Shown: one piece after another, positions 46,201 to 55,985 of the stretch
Position numbering within the stretch: position 1 is the stretch's first letter
How the letters are laid out: each line of letters begins with the position of its first letter
Origin: Progne subis subis
Taxonomy: Eukaryota > Chordata > Aves > Passeriformes > Hirundinidae
Reading direction: 5' to 3'
DNA length: 64,000 nucleotides
Assembly (NCBI GenBank): GCA_022316685.1
Contig: JAKJHU010000540.1
Coordinates: 1-64,000 of the forward strand
Program-made: the position numbers and the translations under genes
Notes under the pieces: model-generated
Databases searched by the model: none
The model's input: only the letters and a program-made list of their open reading frames with translations
What the model was told of the DNA's origin: nothing

Positions 46201-47217
46201 ATGGCTCCAGCGCTGGGGCTGGGGGTGCTCCTGGGGGCCCAGGGGCCGGCGAGAGGGGAGGGGGACCCCCGGCACCGGGACTCTTGGATCGCCCATTCCG
46301 GAGCACCCAGGGGCCCCTAAAACCCCATTCCTGTGCGCCGCGATCCCCCCGAACCCCCATTCCCGGGCACGGGTTCCACCCTGCACCCCCTGATCCGGCA
46401 CCAACAACCCCTGCACCCTTCCGCAACCCCTTTCCCGGCCATCCCGCCTCTCCCTGACCCCAGAGCCTCCTTCTCCTTCTCCCAGAGACCCCCTGGACCT
46501 CTATTCCTGCCTTTCCCAGTATGCAACCCCTCCTTCCCTCAACCCTGAGGATACCTCGGACCCCTATTCGCAGCCATCCTGAGTTTCCCAACCTTTTGAT
46601 GGAAGTTGGGACACTCGGGACCTTGCCCTATTCCTGACACAAGAAAGTCCCTTAACCACTGCCATTCCACATTTACCCAGCCCCACCCTCCCCTTTTCTT
46701 AGCCCTGGAACCCCCAAAGCCCCTTCCCTGCTCTCCCAGTTCTCCCCGTTGCCCCTTTCCTTCAGCCGTGACCCCCCATTCCCCAAATCTCCATGTCCCC
46801 CCAGTTCTCCTCTCCCTGCGGTCCCTGCCCGTGGCGCTGTCGGAGCCCGGCCCAGTTCATGTCCATGACCCTGGATGGGTCCGTGGGGCTGGAATGGGGC
46901 TCGGTGGGGCTGGGACACAATCCCGTGGGTCTCCGTGGGTCCAATCCCTGCCCAGGTCTCCACACGCTGCAGGAGGTTTCCGGCTGTCACCTCCTGTCCC
47001 AGGGGAGTGTCCGCGGATCCCATCGGCTCAGCTCAGACCGTCGGGAATTCCTCTCCTTCCAGCTGGGATCCGACAGATTCGTGGTGGCCGCCGGCGCTGC
47101 CCAGGTCACCAAGAGGCACTGGGAACATGAGGAGATCCAGGCTGAGGACTGAACAAATCCCCTGGGGCACACATGCCAGGAATGTCTCCAGAAATCTGTC
47201 AGATATGGGCGAGAGGC
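46201..47217 (+). pseudogene. MHC class I pseudogene (leader, partial alpha-1, alpha-2)
   Basis: A decayed class I heavy-chain gene. Exon 1 (46201-46248) encodes MAPALGLGVLLGAQGP and is followed by GCGAGA where a GTGAG donor is expected. Exon 2 begins at 46805 after 'cccccag' and shows an alpha-1 start (LLSLRSLPVALSEPGP). It then shifts frame (QFMSMTLDGS) and stops after about 85 bp instead of about 264, so most of the alpha-1 groove is deleted. Exon 3 (46956-47217) encodes GLHTLQEVSGCHLLS then AAGAAQVTKRHWEHEEI, keeping the alpha-2 cysteine, but a TGA follows at 47149-47151. The exon end (CLQKSVRYGREAL) is still legible. No alpha-3, transmembrane or tail exon was found downstream. The promoter at 46083 is well preserved, so a non-coding transcript is possible. 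Confidence 0.85.
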
Positions 47218-48287
47218 ATTGCCATGGGAATCCATGGGCAGATCTCATCCTCATCCCACTGCCATGGGAGCTCCAATCCGGTTCCACCCCAAACCCATCC
47301 TGGGGCTCGCCCTTTTTTTTTGCCCTATCCACCCCCCACAAGACTCCTGGAGGTTCCCCATGACCCACCCAGCCCCCCAAACTCCTCCTGGGTCCCCCCT
47401 CATCCCCCCACAGGGATTCCTGAGAGTCCCCCCGTGTTCCCTCCCCCAGCACTTTGGGGTCCCCCCCGACCTGTCCGTGCCCCTGCCCCGTTTGTGCCCC
47501 CTGTGATGGTGGGGTGGGGCCGAGTGCTGGTGCCCCCCTGCCTGCAGCAGATCCAGCGCTGAGCGGAGTTCAGGGGCTCCCTTGGCATTTGGGGTCCCCT
47601 GGGATTGGAATGACCTCCCGGTTCCCCAGGATCTCCCTGAACACACTGACGCTGCCCAAGCACAGTGAAAAGGTTCAGACCTGGCACGGGCTCCCCATCT
47701 CTGTCACCGGCAGGTTCCCCAAAACAGCCTTGGGTTCCCCCTGGGATTGCATAATCTCCCCTTCGGCACCTCCAAAAAAACCCCTTGGGAACCCCCAAAA
47801 ATCCACCATGACCCAAAACCCCCGTAATCCACAAAACCTCCCCGGGAACTCCTCACAGATGTTTATACCCAGCGCAGGGTCCCCATCACCATCATCGGCA
47901 TCACCTGGGACCCCTAAACCCTCCTGGGACCCCCAAACCCAGGCCTTTTTCACCTGGGCTCTGCCAGCACCTCTGGAGGCCCCACAGAAGGAACTTTCCT
48001 TTCAGGGGCTGCACTTGGGTCCTCCCTGGCCCCTCCCTGAGCAAGCTGGCAGGGGTTGCAGTTTGATGACATTTGTCCTTGCTGCCCCTCCCATCCCACT
48101 GCCCCACAAACAGCCCCGAGGCACCCGTGAGGGACAGGCCCTGCTGTGCCAGGCCTGGGCTCAGGGCTTGGCCTTTCTGCTTCCTCCAGCCAAGCCAGGC
48201 CTTGCTCAGCCCTGCAGTTCCTGCTGCTGTGCCCCAAGCTCCCTCAGCTGGTGCTGGAAAGGGACTTGAGGTATCTTGATCCTCTCA
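47218..48287. other. C-rich flank, duplicated segment at 47490-47610
   Basis: No MHC alpha-3 exon is seen. 47490-47610 is repeated in reverse at 30990-31134. Otherwise C-rich intergenic sequence. Confidence 0.45.
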
Positions 48288-48735
48288 TGTAGAGGAATTT
48301 TTAGAAGAGCGAGGCCACAATCTTGTGATGGGAGGTTTGAACAATGCTTGCTTATCAGGGTATGGTATAAGGCCTTGTATTGTTCTTATGCTGCTTTTGC
48401 TCTGTGGGAATTATCAAGAAAGTAGCAAATATAACAGCTTATAGGTCTTTCTCATGGGTGCTTTCTCACGGATACTGGAAGTCATGTTACAACTTGCTGT
48501 TTTTTCTCATGGATGCTGAAAAGAAATGCTGATCACAAGACAGAACAAAAACTGGCCATGCAGCCAAGAGACGTGGACCAATGGACAGTCATTTAGAGTG
48601 TCGGAACATAAGTTTTTAACCAATCAGCTACTGTTTAGCAGTGCCTGCTTTAGCCTCTAATCACATAAATATTGGCTTTTTCGAACAATAAAGGGAGATC
48701 AAACCTAATCACATTGATGTCCGTTTGATACTCGG
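48288..48735 (+). mobile_element. LTR-like element, 5' of integrase (family F-like)
   Basis: Starts near 'tgtagaggaatttttagaagagcg' with a 'cataaatattggc' TATA-like box near 48664 and 'caataaagg' near 48687, the same arrangement as 32461-32848. It runs straight into the integrase frame, so gag, protease and reverse transcriptase are deleted. The 3' end is not sharply defined. Confidence 0.5.
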
Positions 48736-48741
48736 CTCCGT

Positions 48742-49554
48742 TTGATGCTCGCAGAGGCCAAGGCATCACTTGGGTTTTTCCACCAAAATGCGCATACGCT
48801 GCAGAAGCAGTTCCAACTGACGGCCACTGAGGCTCGTGAAATTGTCGAGTCGTGTGACGACTGTCACGCCCTTGGTGTGCCATTGCCAGCAGGGGTTAAC
48901 CCCAGAGGCCTTAAAGCCTTGGAGCTTTGGCAGACCGATGTCACCCAGGTCACCGAGTTTGGCCGGCTCAAGTATGTGCATGTCACGGTGGACACGTTCT
49001 CCTCTGCGATGTGGGCTTCTGCTCACACAGGAGAGAAAGCCCGAGATGTCATTGCCCACTGGAGGCAGGCCTTTGCTCTTCTTGGCATACCTTCTGCTGT
49101 GAAGACCGACAATGGTCCTGCTTATGCCTCGCAGCAGGTACGGCAGTTCCTACAGTCGTGGGGTGTGTCACATAACTTTGGCATCCCTCATTCTCCGACG
49201 GGACAGGCGATTGTAGACCGCAATCACAGTACACTCAAACGTGTTCTTCAGAAGCAGAAACGGGGAATGCAGGGTGAAACTCCACACAGTCGGTTGGCAA
49301 AGGCTTTGTACACCATCAATCACCTTACGGTGCTGCAGAACTCAAATAATCCTGTCATTTTGAACCATCATCTCTCGTTGCAGGCTTCGGATGGTGTGCA
49401 TCAGCCTCCAGCAAAGGTACAGGTCCGAAATTTAGTCACCAAGCAATGGGAAGGACCCTGTAACCTTCTCACTATGGGGCGTGGGTATGCGTGTGTGTCC
49501 ACAGACACTGGGACAAGTCACCAAGTGGATGGAATCCTCGAGTGTTCACTCTGA
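48742..49554 (+). CDS. pol: Retroviral integrase remnant, open frame
   Basis: A 270-codon open frame covers all three integrase domains of a class II (ERVK/alpha-beta type) retrovirus. The zinc domain has H-x3-H and C-x2-C (FHQNAH..CDDC). The catalytic core has D at 48937-48939 (QTDVTQV) and D at 49108-49110 (KTDNGPAY). The third acid, 36 codons later at 49216-49218, is aspartate instead of the usual glutamate (TGQAIVDRN). The C-terminal domain has WEGP and GRGYACVST. The last dozen residues diverge from the usual ending, suggesting a terminal frameshift. The frame is not fused to reverse transcriptase and starts at a chance ATG. Integrase joins viral DNA to host DNA; with the third acid altered, activity is doubtful. 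It has no intact partner genes in the window. Confidence 0.85.
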   Translation: MMLAEAKASLGFFHQNAHTLQKQFQLTATEAREIVESCDDCHALGVPLPAGVNPRGLKALELWQTDVTQVTEFGRLKYVHVTVDTFSSAMWASAHTGEKARDVIAHWRQAFALLGIPSAVKTDNGPAYASQQVRQFLQSWGVSHNFGIPHSPTGQAIVDRNHSTLKRVLQKQKRGMQGETPHSRLAKALYTINHLTVLQNSNNPVILNHHLSLQASDGVHQPPAKVQVRNLVTKQWEGPCNLLTMGRGYACVSTDTGTSHQVDGILECSL

Positions 49555-49659
49555 TGATTCCTCCACAGACAGTGATTGAATTTGTATATATTCCCTTTGT
49601 AAATTTGTTCATTTTTTCTTTTCCTGTTTTTCTTTTTTTGTAAAGTTAGAAGGGTGAGA

Positions 49660-50061
49660 TGTCACCCTGGTTTTTCTGAGTTTTTTAAAGCCTTTTGATT
49701 GTTCATAAGATGGAGGCAGACCTTTTAGCTAGTGTACAATATTAGGAACAGTTTCTACCTTTTTCACACACATGTAACATAAACAAATCCTTTGTTTTTC
49801 ATTCTCTGTCCTTTGTTTGCATATTTCTAACCTGAAAACAATTGTAACTGACAGTTGGTCTGGCCATTTGGCTGAGAGGTGAAAACTCCAGAAGCCAATC
49901 CACAGCCAAACCACAAATGTATGAAAAGTAAGAAATAAACAGGCAGGGGGCTTTTCGGCCTTGGCTCAGCCTTGTGCTCTCGGAGAGGAACCCTCTGCCC
50001 TGCGAAATCTCTTGTCTCCGTGTGATTGCTTTGCCTATCTCGATCACAGGATTCATTGACA
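49660..50061 (+). mobile_element. 3' LTR of the integrase-bearing element (family G)
   Basis: Begins TGTCACCCTGGTTTTTCTGAG just after a purine-rich 'gttagaagggtgaga' tract that fits a polypurine primer. It includes 'agttggtctggccatttggctgagaggtgaaaactc', 'aagaaataaac' (polyadenylation) and 'gaaatctcttgtctccgtgtgattgc', and ends near TTGACA. This LTR type is familiar from passerine genomes. It differs from the LTR upstream of the integrase. Confidence 0.75.
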
Positions 50062-50200
50062 CAGGCTGAGCTCCGGTTCTTACTTCCAGGCCTTTTTCTG
50101 GCCATGTCCATCTTCAGGTATCAGCCAGCTCCGCTGATCCCTGAGGCGGGCGGGGCCGTGATGGCACAAAGGGGCCATGCTCTGGCGTGAGGCAGGGCTG

Positions 50201-50258
50201 TGATGTCACACAGCTGTCCTGGCCACAGCACTGTGACATCACGCCAAGCCTATATAAG
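50201..50258 (+). promoter_or_regulatory. TATA promoter with two CRE-like sites
   Basis: TATATAAG at 50251-50258 lies about 40 bp before an ATG at 50294. Two CRE-like octamers, TGATGTCA (50201-50208) and TGACATCA (50234-50241), stand 33 bp apart just upstream. The arrangement suggests a real polymerase II core promoter for the transcript leading into the PIM-like gene. Confidence 0.55.
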
Positions 50259-50293
50259 CCGCGCCAGCACCAACAGCTGCCAGTGCAGCCGCG

Positions 50294-50905
50294 ATGGCAC
50301 GTGCCGGAGCCATGAGTGACAATGGTGTCCTACTAGCTACACTTGTACTGCTGCTGGCCGCCGTGGCTGCCTGCTGGGCCCTTGGCCACTGGCAACCACG
50401 GAGGCGGCAGACACGGACCCCCAAGAGGAACAATGTTCCCAGAGTCTGGCCCAGAGGCTCACGGAGGAACCGAGGAGCCCCTGCGGCTCCCAGGCACTCC
50501 AGACCTCGGGCCACCACTCACAAGCGGCCACGTGCTCCCGCGAGCCCCCTGGACTTGTCCTGCTGCTGCCGCCCCTGCGTAGCAGTGGCACAGGAGCTGC
50601 AGGAACTGATGCTGCTGCACTGGGCTCGCAGAGGGACACGTGTGCCACTCTACATTGGGATGTGGCAGGCCTTGTGGAAAGAACTGGAGAAGCTGGTGAA
50701 GCCAGGCCACCTGCCCTGCTGTGGCTCCTTCAGCTCCTCCCAAAGCCTCCATCCCTCCAAGAGGCTGCTCCCAGCAACATTCTCCATCCCTGCGAGAGCC
50801 TCGACCCTTGCACTGGATGGCACAGCAGCGCACACCCGCCATCCCTGCAGGAAGCGCAGGCTGTCAGAGACCCTCCATCCAGCCAGGAGCCTCTGCTATC
50901 TCTGA
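50294..50905 (+). CDS. Hypothetical first exon, short membrane-anchored protein
   Basis: A 203-codon frame begins 36 bp after the TATA box. Residues about 11-30 (VLLATLVLLLAAVAACWALG) form one hydrophobic segment followed by a strongly basic stretch (RRRQTRTPKR), like a type III membrane anchor. A possible donor 'gctg|gtgaag' lies at 50693. I recognise no family. It may be a separate gene or the 5' end of a longer transcript with the exons at 50967-51309 and the PIM-like kinase. The start choice rests on the promoter. Confidence 0.35.
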   Translation: MARAGAMSDNGVLLATLVLLLAAVAACWALGHWQPRRRQTRTPKRNNVPRVWPRGSRRNRGAPAAPRHSRPRATTHKRPRAPASPLDLSCCCRPCVAVAQELQELMLLHWARRGTRVPLYIGMWQALWKELEKLVKPGHLPCCGSFSSSQSLHPSKRLLPATFSIPARASTLALDGTAAHTRHPCRKRRLSETLHPARSLCYL

Positions 50906-50966
50906 CAGCCTCCATCCCTCACAGAGGCTCAGCGGGACCCGTCCGCCTGCAGAAGGTGCAGAGCCC

Positions 50967-51309
50967 ATGGACAGGTCTCCCAGCTCCCTTGGACTCACGG
51001 ACTTCAACAGCACGGGCACAACCCTGATCCTCAACGTGGCCAGGGAGAGCCCCCAAGTCCAAATGGGAGCCCAGCCCGATGCAGGGGAGCCTTCTCAGGA
51101 GCAGCTGGCACAGCAGCAAGCATCTGGGAGCCAGCAGTTGTCATTCCACAGCTCCCAGGACGCTGTGCTGGCTGTGCCGGCTGTGCCAGCAGGCAACAGC
51201 CTGAGCCTGGTGGTGGAGACGATCCTTGAGACAACAAGGAGGATCCTCCACCTCCAGGAAGCTGCCCCACAACAGCCCTGGACTACCTCCAAGGCCTCCC
51301 TAGGAGCAG
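50967..51309 (+). CDS. Possible exon upstream of the PIM-like kinase, unassigned
   Basis: From an ATG at 50967 to donor 'gcag|gtgaga' at 51309 the frame reads as a Ser/Gln-rich segment. It includes LTDFNSTGTTLILNV, and VVETILETTRRILHLQE near its end, which could be an amphipathic helix. Composition is less biased than the neighbouring chance frames. Its phase-1 end does not join in frame to the kinase start at 51532 unless a further exon intervenes. Function unknown. Confidence 0.3.
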
Positions 51310-51531
51310 GTGAGATCTCCTCAGGTGCTGTCGTGAGGCTCCACTGGGGCATCCCCAGACCAGACCAGGCCAGGCCAGGGCCCCAACAGCAGCCTAGTCC
51401 CTGGCTGTTCCCAGTGGCTCTGATGCCGTGGCTTCAAAAAACCCCTCTCTGGTTGGCAGCTGCTCCTGGGACTCCCCTGTGCCAAGGCTCAGGCTGCAGC
51501 CCCGGCCGTCCTCGACAGCTGAGTGCAGCCC

Positions 51532-53144
51532 ATGAGGCCGGGGAGAGCAACGGTGCCGCCCTGCCCCGCTGCCCTGCGGCTCCTGCAGCCGCCTCTGCGT
51601 GCTGCCTTGCCCCGGCTCTGCCTCTCGCCAGCCCCACGGCTGCAAGGCAGTGCCCGCTGCCCGGCGCACAGGAGCAAGCAGGTGAGAGCAACTTGGCCTG
51701 CGCTGGCCCCGCCCACTTCACTGGCGGATTTCTTCCCTTGGGAGGGTTCCTGGGTGCAAGGCTGATGCCTCAGTCCCGGCTGCAGGGCAGAAGAAGGAGC
51801 TGCAGGACCTGTACCAGCGGGGCCGGCAGCTGGGGAGCAGCGGCTTTGGCACTGTTTTCTCGGGCATCCGCCTCTTGGATGGGAGCCCGGTAAGCGGCCG
51901 GGAGGCCCGGGCGTGCGAGAAGGGGCACGGGTGGGGAGGGGCAGGGCTCAATCTTAGCCCCCTTCTCTCCATGGCTTGCAGGTGGCCATCAAACGCGTGG
52001 CCCGGGAGAGCATCCTGCAGTGGGTCGAGCTGGTGAGTGAGCGGGGCCAGCGGGACGGAGCGGGCCGTGGCGCCCGAGCATCCCCTGGGCGGGAGGAATC
52101 CCCATGGCCAGAGAGGTTGCCCAAAAGGGCCCTGTTGCATCCCAGGCAGGGGCAGCACAGCCACAAGGCAGCAGCAGGCCTGGTGGAGGTGTTGTCTCCT
52201 CCTCGCAGCCCGACGGCACCCGTGTTCTAATGGAGATCGTGCTCATGGAGAAGGTGCGCTCCGGCTGCTACAATATCATCCAGCTCCTCGACTGGTTCAA
52301 GCAACCTGACGGCTTTGCACTGGTGATGGAGCATCCGGAGCAGTCGCAGGATCTCCTGGAATTCCTGCTGGAGCGGGACATCCTGTGCGAGGAGATGGCG
52401 CGCTGGATTTTCTGCCAGGTGCTGGAGGCCGTGCGGCACTGCACCGCCTGCGGCATCCTGCACCAGGACATCAAGCTGGAGAACCTCCTCGTGGACCTGG
52501 AGAGTGGCGACGTGAAGCTCATCGACTTCGGTTGCGGCACCTTCCTCCAGGAGCAGGCCTACATGCAATTTTCCGGTGAGCCACAGCCCAGGCCCTGCTC
52601 CCTGTGCCAGGCACTGTTCAGCCCCATCCTCTCCTGGGCTGTGGGTGCGTCCCTCAGCCTGCTGCCGGCTGTCCTGTGGCACGGGGCAAATGCTGTGCCC
52701 TGGGAGCCGGCTGCCGGCCCTGCCGACACAGGGAGGCTGCAAAACCAGGCCATGGCCCCTGGGCTTGGCAGGCCCACAAGGGGCTGCTCCCCTGGCCTTC
52801 TCTGCCTTGCCAAATGGCTCCTTGGCTTTGGCCGCTTGGATGGGGGACGCTGGGGGGCTGGGGGGAAGTTGTGGGCACCGGTGCAGCCCCTGCCTCTGCC
52901 AGGAGGCTGGCGCCAGGCTCTGAGAGCCAGCGGCCTGCTCCTGGACAGTGCCGCCTGTGTCCCCTAGGAACACGCGTGTACAGCCCACCCGAGTGGATCT
53001 GCCTTGGCTACTACCACGGCCATGCAGCCACCGTCTGGTCCCTGGGCGTGCTGCTGTACATAATGGTGTGCGGGAGCCTCCCCTTCCAGGAGGACCGTGA
53101 TATCGTGTGGCAGCAGCTCTTCTTCACAGAGCAGCTCTCTCCAG
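51532..53144 (+). CDS. PIM1-like: PIM-like serine/threonine kinase, last exon missing
   Basis: Five exons with good splice sites: 51532-51681, 51791-51889, 51982-52032, 52209-52575 and 52968-53144. Order, sizes and phases follow PIM genes. The glycine loop is GSSGFGTV, the catalytic lysine VAIKRV and the paired acid MEIVLMEKV. The hinge region is [15 protein letters not shown]. The catalytic loop is HQDIKLEN (usual HRD, so Arg is replaced by Gln), followed by IDFGCG and the [14 protein letters not shown] activation-segment and F-helix motifs. The final PIM exon, with the kinase C-terminal helices (about 70 residues), is absent: after the donor at 53145 only about 100 bp of intron remain before the inverted duplication edge near 53242. 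PIM kinases are constitutively active, unregulated by activation-loop phosphorylation, and are highly amplified in songbirds. This copy has no stop in the five exons but would lack a complete C-lobe. Confidence 0.88.
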
Positions 53145-53241
53145 GTTGGTATGCAGCCTCCAGAAGGCAGGCTTTGGCAGATGGCGGCTCACGGCCCGGC
53201 GTGGCCCCCACGCGGCTCCGCCGGCACCTGCCCTCAAGGCC

Positions 53242-53656
53242 TCGTTGGAGCCCCTGCACCCCAAAGTAGAGAATCAGGGGAGAAGGGACCCTGGGACCTC
53301 AAAACCCCCCAGCATCCCTAAATAGAAAATGAAAAAGGGTGAAACATTTTGGATTCCTGGGATTCTCAGCAGCCTAGGGAAGGCAGGGACTGAGTAGATG
53401 GGGAACCCCCAGTACAGGTGTGACACCCAGCAGCTGGGACAGGGGGGAAGCCCCAAACACCAAAGGAGAGAGACCAGAGACAGGGAACTCCAGAAAGGAC
53501 ATTTCAGGGCTGATCTTGGTGTTTGATAGGCTGTTAGGGACTCCAGATGTCTGGTGACTTGTAGAGATAGACTTGAGCAGTGGGACATTCAAACTCAACA
53601 TACTCATCCCTTGTTTTTGCCCAAACCAGGATTTCCCATTCCCAAACCTTGGCCAG
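53242..53656. repeat. Right edge of inverted duplication and 5' region of zinc-finger gene
   Basis: From 'ttggagcccctgcaccccaaag' onward the sequence is the reverse of the left arm (13814 downward). The match is absent further left, so the breakpoint is near 53242. Confidence 0.8.
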
Positions 53657-54811
53657 ATGGAGGCTGTGAGGAAGAGGAAGATACCCCAGGACAGCCAGGC
53701 AGGTGAGGAGGAAGTCAGTGCCCCTTTCCCCCTCTCTCCTGCTCCATCTCCCAGCCCAGCATGGCCCCCAGCTGCAGGACAACCCTGCTGCCAATGCTGT
53801 CCTGCCGAGGATGCATTGGGGGTATCTCCTTCTCCTTCCCTCTAGCACAGAGGCAAATCTCACCTTGTCCTTGTCCTTCCTCCCCCAGACAAGGAGCTGA
53901 GGATGGAGACCAGGGAGAACAAATCCCCGTGGCAGAACCTTGTGGAAGAGGCCGTTTTGAGTGGCTCCATGGCACAGGGATCAAATGGGGAGAAAAAGCA
54001 CTGGAGATCCTGCAGGAGGAAGGACTCCAAACCCATCCCAGGGTGCAACAAGGAGGAAAGACCCACCCTGTGCCAGGAAGGTGGACAGAGCTTGAGCCAG
54101 AGCCACACCCCTGTCCAGCACCAGTTCATCCACACTGGGGACAGATCCTATGAGTGTCCCAAGTGTCAGAAGAGGTTTCAGACCAGCTCTAATCTCCTCA
54201 AGCACCAGCAGATTCACACAGAGGAGAGGCCCTTCCGCTGCCCCGACTGCAGGAAGGGCTTCAAGCAAAACTCCAACCTCATCACCCACCGGCGCATCCA
54301 CACTGGGGAGAGGCCCTGTGAGTGTCCCCAGTGTGGGATGAGCTTCAGACAGAGCTCCCACCTGATCCGCCACCAGAGGATCCACACCAGGGAACGGCCC
54401 TACCAGTGTGAGCAATGTGGGAAGAGCTTCAGCCAGCACTCCAATTTGGTCCGCCACCAGAACATCCACGCTGAGGAAAGGCCATACAAGTGTGGAGAAC
54501 GCGGGAAGGGCTTCAACCAAAAGTCTCAGCAGATCATCCACCAAATGATCCACACTGGGGAGAGGCCCTATGAGTGTCCTGAGTGTAGGAAGAGGTTTCT
54601 GACCAGCTCAGATCTCCTCAAGCACCAGCGCATTCACACAGAGGAGAGGCCCTTCCGCTGCCCCGACTGCAGGAAGGGCTTCAAGTACAACTCCCACCTC
54701 ATCACCCACCGGCGCATCCATACTGGGGAGAGGCCCTACGAGTGTGCCCAGTGTGGGAAGAGGTTTTCTGGGAGCTGTAACTTCACCAGACACCAACGGA
54801 GTCATCAGTAA
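53657..54811 (+). CDS. C2H2 zinc-finger protein, eight fingers
   Basis: Two coding exons. 53657-53702 encodes [15 protein letters not shown] plus one base, with donor 'cag|gtgagg'. 53889-54811 starts after 'tcccccag' and continues in phase with [12 protein letters not shown]. The spliced frame is 322 codons plus stop. After an ~80-residue linker come eight fingers with TGERP-type linkers: YECPKC, FRCPDC, CECPQC, YQCEQC, YKCGER, YECPEC, FRCPDC, YECAQC. Finger 5 has C-x2-R, so one zinc ligand is lost; the others are complete. The fingers should bind DNA in tandem in the nucleus; the target is unknown and no KRAB or SCAN domain is visible. This exon arrangement is typical of expanded avian zinc-finger clusters. 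The left paralog (12606-13510) is a pseudogene. Confidence 0.9.
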
Positions 54812-55424
54812 GGGAAACCCGGCAAGTAACCTGAGTGCAAGCAGTGTTTTGTGTGAGTCTCCAACATCATCCCCCGTCTGAGGACCGACATTGGGAAGAG
54901 TCCTTGTGACCCACATTTCCCGTGACCCATGCTGAGGAGCCACCTGTCCCTTTCTCTGCCCCTGGCAATGATGTGAGGTAGTCCTGGCTGTGGTCCCAAC
55001 ATTGTATTTGATCCCATCTCAGGTCACTGCCAGGGACAGGGACTCTCTCTTTTCCCCATGGACAAAGAAGTCCTTTCCAGGTAGGTGGAAATACGTGGCT
55101 GGGAAGAGCCAGTCATTGTTGTAGTTTTCCCTGTATATTGTTTGTCCTATCCCTTCTGTTCCTATTTGTTCCTTATCCTGTTGCTGTTCCCAGTAGATTG
55201 TTCTTATCCCAGCCCTGGGACCTTTGAATTTTGTACGTTCTATGGGAGGCTGGAGAGCAGCGAGTGGCGGCACGGTTTTGGCGGGAGCACAAAACTGGGA
55301 AATCCCATTCCTAAATCCCAGCCCATGGAAACCGCGCATCCCAGCTGGTGCCAGCCGTGGTTGCCCTGGCAGCAGCCTTGGGAGCAGGTCCCTGGCTGGG
55401 GGCTGTGGGAACCTCTTCACTCTG
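54812..55424. repeat. 3' flank of zinc-finger gene (inverted duplicate)
   Basis: Reverse of about 11991-12605. It probably contains the 3' untranslated region. A clear AATAAA is not evident. Confidence 0.5.
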
Positions 55425-55692
55425 GTGCCCAGGGACAGCACTGGAGGGAAGGGCTGGAGCTGAGTTGGGGCAGTTTTTGGTTGGATGTCAGGAAAAGGTT
55501 TTTCCCCCAGAGGCTGCTGGGGCACTGAACAGGCTCCCAGGGAAGGGTCACAGCTCCAGGGCTCTGGGAGCTCCAGCAGCGTTTGGACACCGCTGCCAGG
55601 CCCAGGCTGGGATTGTTGGGGTGTCCTGTGCAGGGCCAGGAGCTGGACTCGAGGATCCTGATGGGTCCCTCCCAACTCAGCCAATTCTGTGC
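55425..55692 (+). mobile_element. CR1 LINE 3' fragment, right arm
   Basis: Inverted copy of 11708-11990: 'gttggatgtcaggaaaaggtttttcccccagaggctgc' to 'cctcccaactcagccaattctgtg'. It was present before the duplication. Confidence 0.8.
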
Positions 55693-55731
55693 TTCTGGGA
55701 TCCCATGGCCCTGGGAATGGGATTGCAAATG

Positions 55732-55745
55732 GTTGCCATGGCAAC
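55732..55745. promoter_or_regulatory. Perfect palindromic RFX-type X-box, right arm
   Basis: GTTGCCATGGCAAC, identical to 11667-11680 in the left arm although surrounding bases differ in places. Confidence 0.55.
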
Positions 55746-55800
55746 AGGCTCTGGCTCCAGGCCTGAGCTGGTGTCCATGGAACCACCCCTGGCATGGAAT

Positions 55801-55985
55801 CTGCATGGAGCTGCCAAGGGACCGACCCTAGCAACAGGGGCTGGTGATAGTTGTCATGGAAACTGACCATAGCAACAGGGGCTGGTGATGGTTGCCATGG
55901 AAACTGACCATAGCAACAGGGGCTGGTGATGGTTGCCATGGAAACTGACCAGTGCAACAGGGGCTGGTGATGGTTGCCTGCTAAG
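55801..55985 (-). repeat. 41-bp minisatellite, 4 units (inverted copy)
   Basis: Reverse of the array at 11313-11591 with four units instead of seven. GTTGCCATGGAAAC junctions occur at 55891 and 55932, and a variant at 55850. It lies about 1 kb beyond the zinc-finger stop codon, as in the left arm. Confidence 0.9.

Noticed and set aside
45565..46416. 283-codon frames on both strands upstream of the MHC class I relic
   Set aside because: They arise from C/G bias and span the class I promoter. Proline/glycine runs without a domain.
43041..47217. MHC class II beta genes
   Set aside because: The conserved residues (GLHTLQ..GCHLLS, AAGAAQVTKRHWE, YGREAL) are class I alpha-2 features. No beta-1/beta-2 exon is seen.
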